A stretch of 64,000 bases of DNA from Streptomyces sp. CB00455 (GTDB taxonomy: Bacteria; Actinomycetota; Actinomycetes; Streptomycetales; Streptomycetaceae). Below, in pieces: positions 54,099-61,766 of this stretch; position 1 is the stretch's first letter; every line of letters begins with the position of its first letter. The stretch spans positions 71,417 to 135,416 of the forward strand of contig NZ_LIVQ01000010.1 in assembly GCF_001905445.1 (NCBI RefSeq), in the 5' to 3' direction. The translations under genes and the position numbers were made by a program. A model generated the notes under the pieces. It was not told the origin of the DNA and ran no database searches. It saw only the letters and a list, made by a program, of their open reading frames with translations.

Positions 54099-54829
54099 GG
54101 GATCTCCTCGAGCATGGTCATGCGTTCGGCGATCTCCTGGGCCGTCGGCCGCACCAGCTCACCGCTGAGCCGGCCGTCGGCGAGGAAGACCACCCGGTCC
54201 GCGAAGGACGCTGCCACCGGATCGTGCGTCACCATCACCACGGTCTGCCCCGCCCGGTCCACCAGGGAGCGCAGCAGGCCAAGGACCTCACGCCCCGTCG
54301 AGGAGTCCAGGGCGCCGGTCGGCTCGTCGCCGAACAGCACGTCGGGCCGCGTGATCAGGGCGCGGGCGAGCGCCACCCGCTGCTGCTGGCCGCCGGACAT
54401 CTCCGAGGGCCGGTGGTGCGCCCGGTCCGCGAGCCCGACCCGGCCGAGCGCCTCCCGCACCGCCTCGCGGGCGGGCTTGCGGCCTGCGAGGCGCAGCGGC
54501 AGCATGACGTTCTGCTCCGCGGTCAGCATCGGAAGCAGGTTGAACTGCTGGAAGACGAAACCGATCCGGTCGCGGCGGAGCAGGGTCAGGGCCGTCTCGG
54601 ACAGACCGGTCAGCTCCGTGCCGCCGAGCACGACGGAACCCGAGTCGGGCCGGTCGAGTCCCGCCGCGCACTGCAGGAGCGTCGACTTCCCGGATCCCGA
54701 GGGGCCCATGATCGCGGTGAATGTACCGGCGGGCAGGGTCAGTGAGACCCCGCCCAGTGCCGTGACCGCGTGGTCGCCGGCTCCGTAGGTCTTGGTCACC
54801 GACGTCAGCACGACTGCGTCGTTGCTCAT
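54092..54829 (-). CDS. ABC transporter ATP-binding protein (LolD/MacB type)
   Basis: A 245-aa ATPase with Walker A GPSGSGKST, signature MSGGQQQRVALARAL, Walker B VLFGDEPTGALD and the switch histidine in VMVTHD. It powers the FtsX-type permease encoded next. The ATG at 54829 was chosen over one 21 codons upstream because GAGGA precedes it closely and the family N-terminus (VVLTSVTKTYGAGDHAVTALGGV) begins there. The gap to the SARP gene upstream is only 37 bp, so regulator and exporter are probably one minus-strand operon. Confidence 0.94.
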   Translation of the reverse strand: MSNDAVVLTSVTKTYGAGDHAVTALGGVSLTLPAGTFTAIMGPSGSGKSTLLQCAAGLDRPDSGSVVLGGTELTGLSETALTLLRRDRIGFVFQQFNLLPMLTAEQNVMLPLRLAGRKPAREAVREALGRVGLADRAHHRPSEMSGGQQQRVALARALITRPDVLFGDEPTGALDSSTGREVLGLLRSLVDRAGQTVVMVTHDPVAASFADRVVFLADGRLSGELVRPTAQEIAERMTMLEEIPC

Positions 54830-54866
54830 ATTCCTCTGTCTCTCGTGGGTGGTGAGGGGATACGGA

Positions 54867-56672
54867 TCAGCTCGCCGCCGGCAGTGCGGCACCGGCGGCC
54901 ATCCGTACGGGCAGCGATCGGGCGTAGAGCAGTACGAGCCGGTGGAAGCGGTACTGGAGAACGCCGCCGGCCGGGTCGGCCGGCTCGATCAGTGAGGCGT
55001 CCGCCAGCTGTTCCAGCAGGTCCTCGGTGGTCGCGTGGGACAGCCCCAGCAGCGTGGCCGCGGTCGCGGCGCAGAAGGACCGCCCGCCCAGCGCCGTGAA
55101 ACGGCGCAGGACGTCCGGGTCGACGCCGGTCCGGCGCAGCCACGCCCGCAGCGACCGGGCCAGGTCCAGGTCCCCGAAGCGCAGTTCGCGCAGCCGGTTG
55201 CCCGGGTCCTCCAGCCGGCCGGCCAGCAGACCCACCGACCAGCGGGGCCGCGAGACGAGCCGGGCGCCCGCGATCCGCAGGGCGAGCGGCAGCCCGTCGC
55301 AGTGCTCGGCGATCCTCCGGGCGGCCGCCAGGTCGGCCGCCACCCGGTCGGCGCCGGCGGCCGCCGCCAGCAGGCCCAGGCTGTCGTCCTCGCCCATCGG
55401 CTCGACGGCCACGGTGTGCGGGCCCGTCGCCACGGACAGGTGGGTGTGGCCGACGACCAGCACCGCCGCCTCCGCGCCCGCCGGCAGCAGCGCGGACAGC
55501 TGCGCGCCGTCCGCCACGTTGTCCAGCACCACCAGCAGCTTCGCGCCGTCGGTACGCGCCCGGTACAGGCGCACCAGGTCGTCGAGGTCGCAGGCCGCCG
55601 AGCCGGCCGCCTCGTGGCCCAGGGCCCGCAGCAGCCGCACCAGCACGGCCCGGGTGTCCTTGGCGCGGCCCTCGCCGTCCGACAGGTCCGCGTACAGCTG
55701 CCCGTCGGGGAAGTCCTGCGCGCAGCCGCGCGCCGCGCGCAGCGCGAGCGCCGTCTTGCCCACACCGGCCATCCCGGTGATCAGCCCGCGGCGGACGTGC
55801 TCCGAAGGGGCCAGCAGCCGCCGTACCGCCTCCAGCTCCCGCTCCCGCCCGACGAACGGGCCGGGCTCCGCGGGCAGCATCGCGGGCGCCGGCCCCGACG
55901 CGAACACGACCATGCCGGTGGCGGGCCGCGCGGGGGCCGTGGCCAGCGATCCGTCCAGTACCGCCTGGTAGGCGTCGGTCAGTTCGCTCCCCGGCTCCAC
56001 CCCGAGCTCGTCGGCGAGCGCCCCGCGCCCCTCGTGGAAGGAGCGCAGCGCGTCCGCCTGGCGTCCCGAGCGGCACAGCGCGGTCATCAGCTGTGCCCGC
56101 ATCCGCTCGCGCAGCGGGAACTCGCCGACCAGCCGGGTGAGTTCCGCGGTGACCTGCTGGTGCCGGCCGAGGGCGAGGTCGGCCTCCATCCGGTTCTCCA
56201 GGGCGGCCGCCCGCCCCTCCTCCCACTGCGGCTCCTCGTGCTCGACGAGGAACTCCGTGGTGTGGCCCAGCGCGGGGCCGCGCCACAGGTCCAGTGCCTT
56301 GCCCAGCAGCGTGCCCGCCTCGTCGTACCGGCGCTCCTGCAGCGCGGTGCGCCCCAGCCGCTCCAGCCGCTCGAACTCGACGATGTCGATCCGGCTGCCC
56401 TCCGCCTCGATCGCGTAGCCCGGCGCCCGCCGGACGATGGTGACCTCGGGCTCCAGCAGCTTGCGCAGCCGGGAGACGTACGTGTAGATCTGCGCGCTCA
56501 TCGTCACGGGCGGGCACATCCCCCACAACAGCCAGCTCAGCCGGGAATCGGGCACCACCCTCCCTCTGGCCAGCAACAACGCCGCCAGCAGCGTTCGCAT
56601 CTTCGCCCCGGAGAGCCCGACGGGCCGGCCCTCGCGTCTGGCTTCGACGGGACCGAGCAAGCAGAATTCCAT
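54867..56672 (-). CDS. SARP-family regulator with NB-ARC domain, no TPR tail
   Basis: A 601-aa activator: an OmpR-type winged helix (MEFCLLGPVEARREGRPVGL; LSWLLWGMCPPVTMSAQIYTYVSRLRKLL), a bacterial transcriptional activation domain to about 245 and an NB-ARC ATPase with Walker A GMAGVGKTALALRAA and LLVVLDNVAD. It ends after the winged-helix part of NB-ARC, without the long TPR region of the other SARP at 9179-12172. The ATG at 56672 follows GGGGGAA; the frame is open further upstream but that part has no SARP likeness. It heads the ABC-exporter operon and is a candidate direct activator of the cluster. No TTA codon was noticed. Confidence 0.9.
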   Translation of the reverse strand: MEFCLLGPVEARREGRPVGLSGAKMRTLLAALLLARGRVVPDSRLSWLLWGMCPPVTMSAQIYTYVSRLRKLLEPEVTIVRRAPGYAIEAEGSRIDIVEFERLERLGRTALQERRYDEAGTLLGKALDLWRGPALGHTTEFLVEHEEPQWEEGRAAALENRMEADLALGRHQQVTAELTRLVGEFPLRERMRAQLMTALCRSGRQADALRSFHEGRGALADELGVEPGSELTDAYQAVLDGSLATAPARPATGMVVFASGPAPAMLPAEPGPFVGRERELEAVRRLLAPSEHVRRGLITGMAGVGKTALALRAARGCAQDFPDGQLYADLSDGEGRAKDTRAVLVRLLRALGHEAAGSAACDLDDLVRLYRARTDGAKLLVVLDNVADGAQLSALLPAGAEAAVLVVGHTHLSVATGPHTVAVEPMGEDDSLGLLAAAAGADRVAADLAAARRIAEHCDGLPLALRIAGARLVSRPRWSVGLLAGRLEDPGNRLRELRFGDLDLARSLRAWLRRTGVDPDVLRRFTALGGRSFCAATAATLLGLSHATTEDLLEQLADASLIEPADPAGGVLQYRFHRLVLLYARSLPVRMAAGAALPAAS

Positions 56673-56904
56673 GGTTCCCCCGCTGACAGTCGTGTCGTGT
56701 GTGCCCAGCTTGCCCACCCCCGGTGTCCCCCCGCTTTCAATTCGATTTCGCCACTGGCCGACACCCGCCGTGGCAGCCCTGTGGCATTTCCGTAGGACTT
56801 CCATGGGAAGCGGTCCGAGACTGTCGGGTTCACCCCTAGTCGCTGCGGGCGGGCGGGCGGGCGCGCGGGCGGGCTGTCGGGCGGCTGGTCGGGCGGCGCC
56901 GCGG

Positions 56905-57579
56905 TCAGCGCCGCGCCGCGTCGGCGCCGGACGTCCCGGCCACCGCCCCCGTGACCGCCCCCGTGACCGCCCCGGCCCGGTAGCGCCCCGGGGTGGTCCC
57001 GAACTCGCGGCTGAAGGCGTGCAACAGGGCGTACGGCGTGCCGTAGCCGACCCGGCGGGCGACGGCCGCCAGCGGGTCGGCGGTGTCCCGCAGGAGGGTG
57101 GCGGCGAGGTTCAGGCGCCACCAGGTGAGGTAGGCCATCGGAGGCCGGCCCACCGCGCCGGAGCCGTCCCCCGGCGGGCGCGGGGGACCCGGTGCGCGCG
57201 GCGGGCGCAAGCCCGGGCCCGCCCGTGAGCCGCTCCAGCGCAGCCGCCCGTGCGACGGTCGCGTCGTCGGCGGGGGAGTCGGCGATCACGTGCCCCGCGC
57301 CGTGCGGGAGGGCACCGCGTCGCCGGGGCCCAGCGTGACGGGGGAGCCGCCGTCGGGCAGCAGCCAGCAGCCGCCCTCCAGCACGACGTGGAAGCCGGCG
57401 CCCCCGTACGGAGCGATCCGTGTGCACCAACTCCCCTGCGCCCGCAGCCGGTCGGAGGAGGGCCGCCCGATCCGCACGGCCGCGATCGCGTCACTCACCA
57501 CATCCACCCGGTCAGCGTAGACGGGACCCAGGGAGCCGTCCGTCCGTGCGTACGGCCCCCTCGGGGCGCGCCGCCGCAC
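56905..57579 (-). pseudogene. Frameshifted, internally deleted AraC-family regulator
   Basis: Three pieces of one AraC-type gene (cupin_6 type N-domain) lie in order but in different frames on the minus strand. The ligand-binding start (VDVVSDAIAAVRIGRPSSDR, then GFHVVLEGGCWLLPDGGS) is at 57579-57286. The continuation (HGAGHVIADSPADDATVARA) follows in a second frame near 57290-57200. The second helix-turn-helix (PMAYLTWWRLNLAATLLRDT, then VARRVGYGTPYALLHAFSRE and GTTPGRYR) is in a third frame at about 57140-56960. Roughly 100-120 residues between the domains are missing compared with intact relatives of about 300 aa. The gene cannot make a working regulator unless these are sequencing errors, which the internal deletion argues against. 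Confidence 0.8.
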
Positions 57580-57612
57580 GCGCCGCCGCCGGCCGCGAGG
57601 GCTGCGGCGCCC

Positions 57613-58989
57613 TCACCCCGCGAAGACCTTGCCCGGGTTGAGGATGCCCGCCGGGTCCCACACGCGCTTGATGCCGCGGTGCAGGTCCAGTGCGGCCGGG
57701 CCGAGCTCCCTGGCCAGCCCGCGCATCTTCAGCAGGCCCACACCGTGCTCCCCGGTGACGGTGCCGCCGAGCCCGATCGCCTCCTCGACGATCCCCTCGA
57801 ACACCTCGCGCCCCCGGGCCAGTTCCCGCTCGTCGCCGCGCGGCACGACCAGCATCGGGTGCAGGTTGCCGTCGCCGGCGTGGGCCAGGCTCGCGATGCG
57901 CACCCCCCGCTCCCGCGCGCTGCGCTCCAGGCGGCCGAGCATCTCCGGGACGAGGGTGCGGGGGACGCAGACGTCCTCGCTGAGCACCCTGCCCGTGCGC
58001 TCCAGGGCGGGGTAGACCAGGCGGCGGGCGGCGAACAGGGCGTCCGCCTCGGCCTCGTCACCGGAACGTTCGCACCACGCGGCCCCGGCCGCCTCGAAGC
58101 AGGCCAGCACCGTGCCCGCCTCCTGCTCGCCGGCCGCCCCGGGCGCGTCGCACCGTGCCAGCAGCAGGACGTTCCCCCCGTCGCTCAGGCCCATGCGCTT
58201 CCACTCGTCGACCGCGCGCAGACAGTACCGGTCGACGAGTTCCAGGGCGCTGGGGACCACCCCCGAGGCCACCACGCGCGCGACGGCCCGGCCCGCGCCG
58301 GGCAGGTCGTCGAAGAAGCCGACCACGGTGTGCTCCCGCGGGCGCTCTCCGCGCAGCCGCAGCGTGATCTCGGTGACCAGCCCGAGGGTGCCCTCGGAGC
58401 CCACCAGCAGACCGGCCAGCTCGTAGCCCGCGCTGCTCTTGGCGGTCCGCCGCCCCAGCCGGACCACCTCGCCGCCGCCGGTGACCGCCTCCAGACCGAG
58501 CACGTAGTCGCGGGTCACCCCGTACTTCACGCAGCACACGCCACCCGCGTTGGTGGCGACGTTCCCGCCGATCGTGGACCAGGGAGAGCTCGCCGGGTCG
58601 GGCGGATACCACAGGCCCTTCGCCGCGCACGCCGCGCGCAGGTCGTCGTTGACGACCCCGGGCTGCACCACGGCCAGCCGCTCGTCCGGATCGATCTCCA
58701 GGATCCGGTCCATCGCGTCGAACGCGACCACCACGCAGCCCTCGACCGCGTTGGCTCCCCCGGACAGGCCGGTGCCGGCGCCCCGCGCGACCACCGGGAC
58801 GCCCCGCCCGGCGCAGTACGCCACGACGGCCGCGACCTCCGAGGTGTCCTGCGGCCGCACCACGGCGGCCGGCAGCGCGAAGGGCGCGCCGGCGGCTTCG
58901 TCGTGCGCGTACGACGCCAGGTGGACGGGGTCGGCGAGCACCCGTCCGGAGGGGAGGAGCCCTGCGAGATCAGAAGCTGTCCGGGTCAT
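57613..58989 (-). CDS. FAD-linked oxidase (GlcD / D-2-hydroxyacid dehydrogenase type)
   Basis: A 458-aa flavoprotein with an FAD-binding PCMH domain (VVRPQDTSEVAAVVAYC; VVARGAGTGLSGGANA; IGGNVATNAGGVCCVKYG; LLVGSEGTLGLVTEITLRL) and an FAD-oxidase C-terminal domain (LAHAGDGNLHPMLVV; TGEHGVGLLKM; WDPAGILNPGKVF). The family oxidises D-lactate, glycolate, 2-hydroxyglutarate and similar acids. The ATG at 58989 begins nine residues after an alternative upstream start and matches the family N-terminus. It is divergent from the fatty-acid cassette, with an inverted repeat in between. Link to the pathway is uncertain; SerA-type activity makes or uses 2-hydroxyacids, so a recycling role is possible. 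Confidence 0.9.
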   Translation of the reverse strand: MTRTASDLAGLLPSGRVLADPVHLASYAHDEAAGAPFALPAAVVRPQDTSEVAAVVAYCAGRGVPVVARGAGTGLSGGANAVEGCVVVAFDAMDRILEIDPDERLAVVQPGVVNDDLRAACAAKGLWYPPDPASSPWSTIGGNVATNAGGVCCVKYGVTRDYVLGLEAVTGGGEVVRLGRRTAKSSAGYELAGLLVGSEGTLGLVTEITLRLRGERPREHTVVGFFDDLPGAGRAVARVVASGVVPSALELVDRYCLRAVDEWKRMGLSDGGNVLLLARCDAPGAAGEQEAGTVLACFEAAGAAWCERSGDEAEADALFAARRLVYPALERTGRVLSEDVCVPRTLVPEMLGRLERSARERGVRIASLAHAGDGNLHPMLVVPRGDERELARGREVFEGIVEEAIGLGGTVTGEHGVGLLKMRGLARELGPAALDLHRGIKRVWDPAGILNPGKVFAG

Positions 58990-59023
58990 TTGCGGGACCT
59001 TCGCAGCGCCGCCCATGCAGCGT

Positions 59024-59071
59024 CAATTGGCCTTTGGTGCAGGGGTGTTGGGGTGTACGAAGGGCCAATTG
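59024..59071. promoter_or_regulatory. Inverted repeat in divergent promoter region
   Basis: CAATTGGCC at 59024-59032 and GGCCAATTG at 59063-59071 form a perfect 9-bp inverted repeat with a 30-bp spacer, in the 160-bp gap between the FAD oxidase and the KAS III gene. AATT is unusual in this GC-rich stretch, so a regulator site is plausible. Confidence 0.5.
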
Positions 59072-59149
59072 CCCCGCCCGCGAGCGGTCCGCGAGTCTGT
59101 GGGGACGCCAGATCAAGCCGTGGGCGGCGGCCATCAGGAGGGTGGGTCA

Positions 59150-60169
59150 ATGACGGCAGTGGTCACAGGGATCGGGGGTTTCCTCCCGCCCAGGACCGTC
59201 ACGAACGACGATCTCTCGCGCACGCTGGACACCACGGACGAGTGGATCCGCACCCGGACCGGGATCCGCGAGCGCCGGGTCGTCAGTGACGGCCTGTCGA
59301 CCGGAACCCTCGCCGTGGAGGCCGGCGCCCGCGCCCTGCGGTCGGCCGGGGCGCAGGGGGTCGACGCGGTCGTCGTGGCGACCACCTCCCCCGACCGGCT
59401 CTGCCCGGCCGTCGCTCCCGAGGTCGCCTTCCGGCTCGGCCTCGGCACGGTCGCCGCCTTCGACCTGACCTCGGCGTGCAGCGGCTTCCTCTACGGGCTG
59501 GCCACCGCCGCCGGGCTCATCGGCTCCGGCACCGCCGACACCGTGCTGTTCATCGGTTCGGAGGCGTTCACCACGCTGGTCGACCCCCGGGACCGGGCCA
59601 CGGCGCCGATCTTCGGCGACGGGGCGGGCGCCGTCGTGCTGCGCCGCGGGGAGATGGGCGAGCCCGGCGCGCTGGGTCCGTTCGACCTCGGCAGCGACGG
59701 CGCCCTGGCCGACCTGCTGGCCATCCCGGCCGGCGGCTCGCGGCAGCGCTCCTCCGACGGCGGCCCCGGACACGGCACGGTCCCGGAGGCGGACTGGTAC
59801 CTGCGCATGGACGGCCGCCCCCTGTACACACAGGCCGTCGAGCGGATGACGCAGTCCGCGCAGGCGGTCCTGAAGCGCACCGACTGGTCGGTGGCCGATG
59901 TCGACTGGTTCGTCGGCCACCAGGCCAACATCCGCATCGTGCGGGCCGTCGCCGAGGAACTCGCACTCCCCGAGGAGCGGGTCGCCGTGAACATCGACCG
60001 GGTCGGCAACACCCTCTCGGCATCCGTGCCCCTGCTCCTGAACGACTACGCCGCCCGCGGCGACCTCAAGCCGGGCCAGCGCGTGCTGCTCTGCGCCTTC
60101 GGGGCCGGCCTGTCCTGGGGCTCGACCGTGCTGGTCTGGCCCGACATCCACGCCGAACCCGTCGAATGA
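59150..60169 (+). CDS. Beta-ketoacyl-ACP synthase III (FabH-like)
   Basis: A 339-aa thiolase-fold enzyme. The catalytic triad is complete: Cys110 in DLTSACSGF, His in WFVGHQANIRI and Asn in VGNTLSASVP. KAS III joins an acyl-CoA starter to malonyl-ACP and so starts a fatty-acyl chain. The start has AGGAGGG 7 bp upstream. It leads a compact set (ACP, KAS II, acyl-CoA oxidase, thioesterase) like the hexanoyl cassette of calcium-dependent antibiotic clusters (fabH4, fabF3, ACP, hxcO). It is therefore more likely pathway-specific than the housekeeping fabH, which sits with fabD. Confidence 0.9.
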   Translation: MTAVVTGIGGFLPPRTVTNDDLSRTLDTTDEWIRTRTGIRERRVVSDGLSTGTLAVEAGARALRSAGAQGVDAVVVATTSPDRLCPAVAPEVAFRLGLGTVAAFDLTSACSGFLYGLATAAGLIGSGTADTVLFIGSEAFTTLVDPRDRATAPIFGDGAGAVVLRRGEMGEPGALGPFDLGSDGALADLLAIPAGGSRQRSSDGGPGHGTVPEADWYLRMDGRPLYTQAVERMTQSAQAVLKRTDWSVADVDWFVGHQANIRIVRAVAEELALPEERVAVNIDRVGNTLSASVPLLLNDYAARGDLKPGQRVLLCAFGAGLSWGSTVLVWPDIHAEPVE

Positions 60170-60219
60170 CCCCCCGCTCCCCGGCCCGTCCCCCTTCACC
60201 TTTTCCAGGAGGAAACACC

Positions 60220-60459
60220 ATGAGCTCCGTACACGACTCCGTCGTCGAGGTCTTCGTCGCCCGCTTCGGTCTCGACCCCGAGACGGTGCTGCCCGAGGCC
60301 ACCTTCGACGACCTCGGCCTCGACTCGCTGTCGCAGATCGAGCTGGCCACCGCCCTGAAGAAGCGCCTGGGCATCGTGGTCAGCGACGAGGAGCTGTCCG
60401 ACCTCTCCACCGTCTCGGACATCGTCGCCCTGGTCGAGCAGAAGGGCGCCGCGGTCTGA
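60220..60459 (+). CDS. Acyl carrier protein
   Basis: A 79-aa ACP with the pantetheine site LGLDSLSQIEL (Ser36) and acidic helix II (VVSDEELSDLSTVSDIVALV). It has AGGAGG 8 bp before the ATG and overlaps the KAS II start by one base (TGATG). It would carry the growing acyl chain made by the flanking synthases and may deliver it to the first C domain of the 44501-50485 NRPS. The PPTase at 13970-14773 could activate it. Confidence 0.95.
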   Translation: MSSVHDSVVEVFVARFGLDPETVLPEATFDDLGLDSLSQIELATALKKRLGIVVSDEELSDLSTVSDIVALVEQKGAAV

Positions 60460-61682
60460 TGAGCGCTTTCGCCGCGGCCATCACCGGGATCGGGCTGGTC
60501 ACGCCCGCCGGTATCGGGGTGAAGGAGAGCTGGGACCGGGTGATCGACGGCAAGCCCACGGCGGCGCACCACGCCGACCTGGCCGGCCTGCCGGTCACCA
60601 TGGCCTGCCGGGTGCCCGACTTCGAGCCCGGCAGGCTGGGGCTGCGCGGTTCCTGGCAGTGGGACCGCTACGCGCAGTTCGCCATCGCCGCCGCGCGCGA
60701 GGCACTGGAGCAGGCCGGCCTCATCGCCGGCGAGTGGGCGGACAGCTCACGGGTGGCGGTCGTCCTGGGCTCCGGCGCGGGCGGCACCGCGACGCTGGAG
60801 GAGCAGCACCGGGTGCTGATCGAGGAGGGCCCCTCGGAGGTCTCCCCGATGACCCTGCCGATGGGTCTGCTCAACATGGCCGCGGGCCAGGTGGCCATCG
60901 ACATCGGCGCGAACGGCCCCTGCATGGCGCCCTGCACGGCCTGCGCCGCCGGGGCCAGCGCGATCGGGCTGGGCCGGGAGCTGCTCCGGTCCGGCCTGGC
61001 CGACATCGTGGTCGCGGGCGGCGCCGAGGCACCGGTCACCCCGCTCTACCTGTCCTCCTTCGCGCGGATGCGGGCCCTGTCCCGGCGGACCGACGACCCG
61101 CAGAGCGCCTCCCGCCCCTTCGACGCCCACCGCGACGGGTTCGTGCTCGGCGAGGGCGCCGGGGTCGTCGTCCTGGAAACCGAGGACCATGCACGGGCCC
61201 GGGGCGTCCGCCCGGTGGCCAGGGTGATCGGGTACGGCGCCTCCGCCGACGCCCACCACGTCACCTCCCCGCACCCCGAGGGCAAGGGCGCCGAACTGGC
61301 GGTCCGGGCCGCCCTCGCGGACGCCGGACTGAGCGGCCGCGACATCGGCTACGTCAACGCCCACGGCACCTCCACCCCCCTCAACGACGTCATCGAGGCC
61401 GCGGTGATCCGCCGCGTCGTCGGGCCCGGCGCCCAGGTCAGCTCGACCAAGGGGGTCACCGGGCACCCGCTGGGCGCCGCCGGTTCCATCGAGGCGGCGT
61501 TCGCCGCACTCACCGTCCACCACGGCATCGTCCCGCCCACCGCGAGCACCACCGAGATCGACCCGAGGGTCGAGGTCGACGTCGTGCACGGCGCCGCCCG
61601 CCGCGGCCCGGTGGAGGTCGCCCTGAGCAACTCCTTCGGCTTCGGCGGCCAGAACGCCGCCCTGCTGATCGCCTCCGCCTGA
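60459..61682 (+). CDS. Beta-ketoacyl-ACP synthase II (FabF-like)
   Basis: A 407-aa KAS of the FabB/FabF group with the full Cys-His-His set: Cys162 in CTACAAGASAIG, His in VNAHGTSTPLND and His in KGVTGHPLGAAG. The gatekeeper region FDAHRDGFVLGEGAGVVVLE is typical. It extends acyl-ACP with malonyl-ACP. Translationally coupled to the ACP. Only KAS genes, an ACP and an oxidase are present; the reductase and dehydratase would have to come from general fatty-acid synthesis. The 3' end shows a 28-bp-period duplication running past the stop (61665-61715). Confidence 0.93.
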   Translation: MSAFAAAITGIGLVTPAGIGVKESWDRVIDGKPTAAHHADLAGLPVTMACRVPDFEPGRLGLRGSWQWDRYAQFAIAAAREALEQAGLIAGEWADSSRVAVVLGSGAGGTATLEEQHRVLIEEGPSEVSPMTLPMGLLNMAAGQVAIDIGANGPCMAPCTACAAGASAIGLGRELLRSGLADIVVAGGAEAPVTPLYLSSFARMRALSRRTDDPQSASRPFDAHRDGFVLGEGAGVVVLETEDHARARGVRPVARVIGYGASADAHHVTSPHPEGKGAELAVRAALADAGLSGRDIGYVNAHGTSTPLNDVIEAAVIRRVVGPGAQVSSTKGVTGHPLGAAGSIEAAFAALTVHHGIVPPTASTTEIDPRVEVDVVHGAARRGPVEVALSNSFGFGGQNAALLIASA

Positions 61683-61715
61683 CCGCCTTCGCCTGATCGC
61701 CTCCGCCTGACCGCC
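61665..61715 (+). repeat. Tandem duplication at the KAS II stop codon
   Basis: The 23-bp stretch at 61665-61687, which holds the stop codon, is repeated exactly at 61693-61715 (period 28 bp). A repeat of the gene's own 3' end in the intergenic gap. Confidence 0.85.
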
Positions 61716-61766
61716 GATCCCGTCCGGCCGTTCCCCCCGGCCCGCACCGCTGGAAAGGACCCCCAG

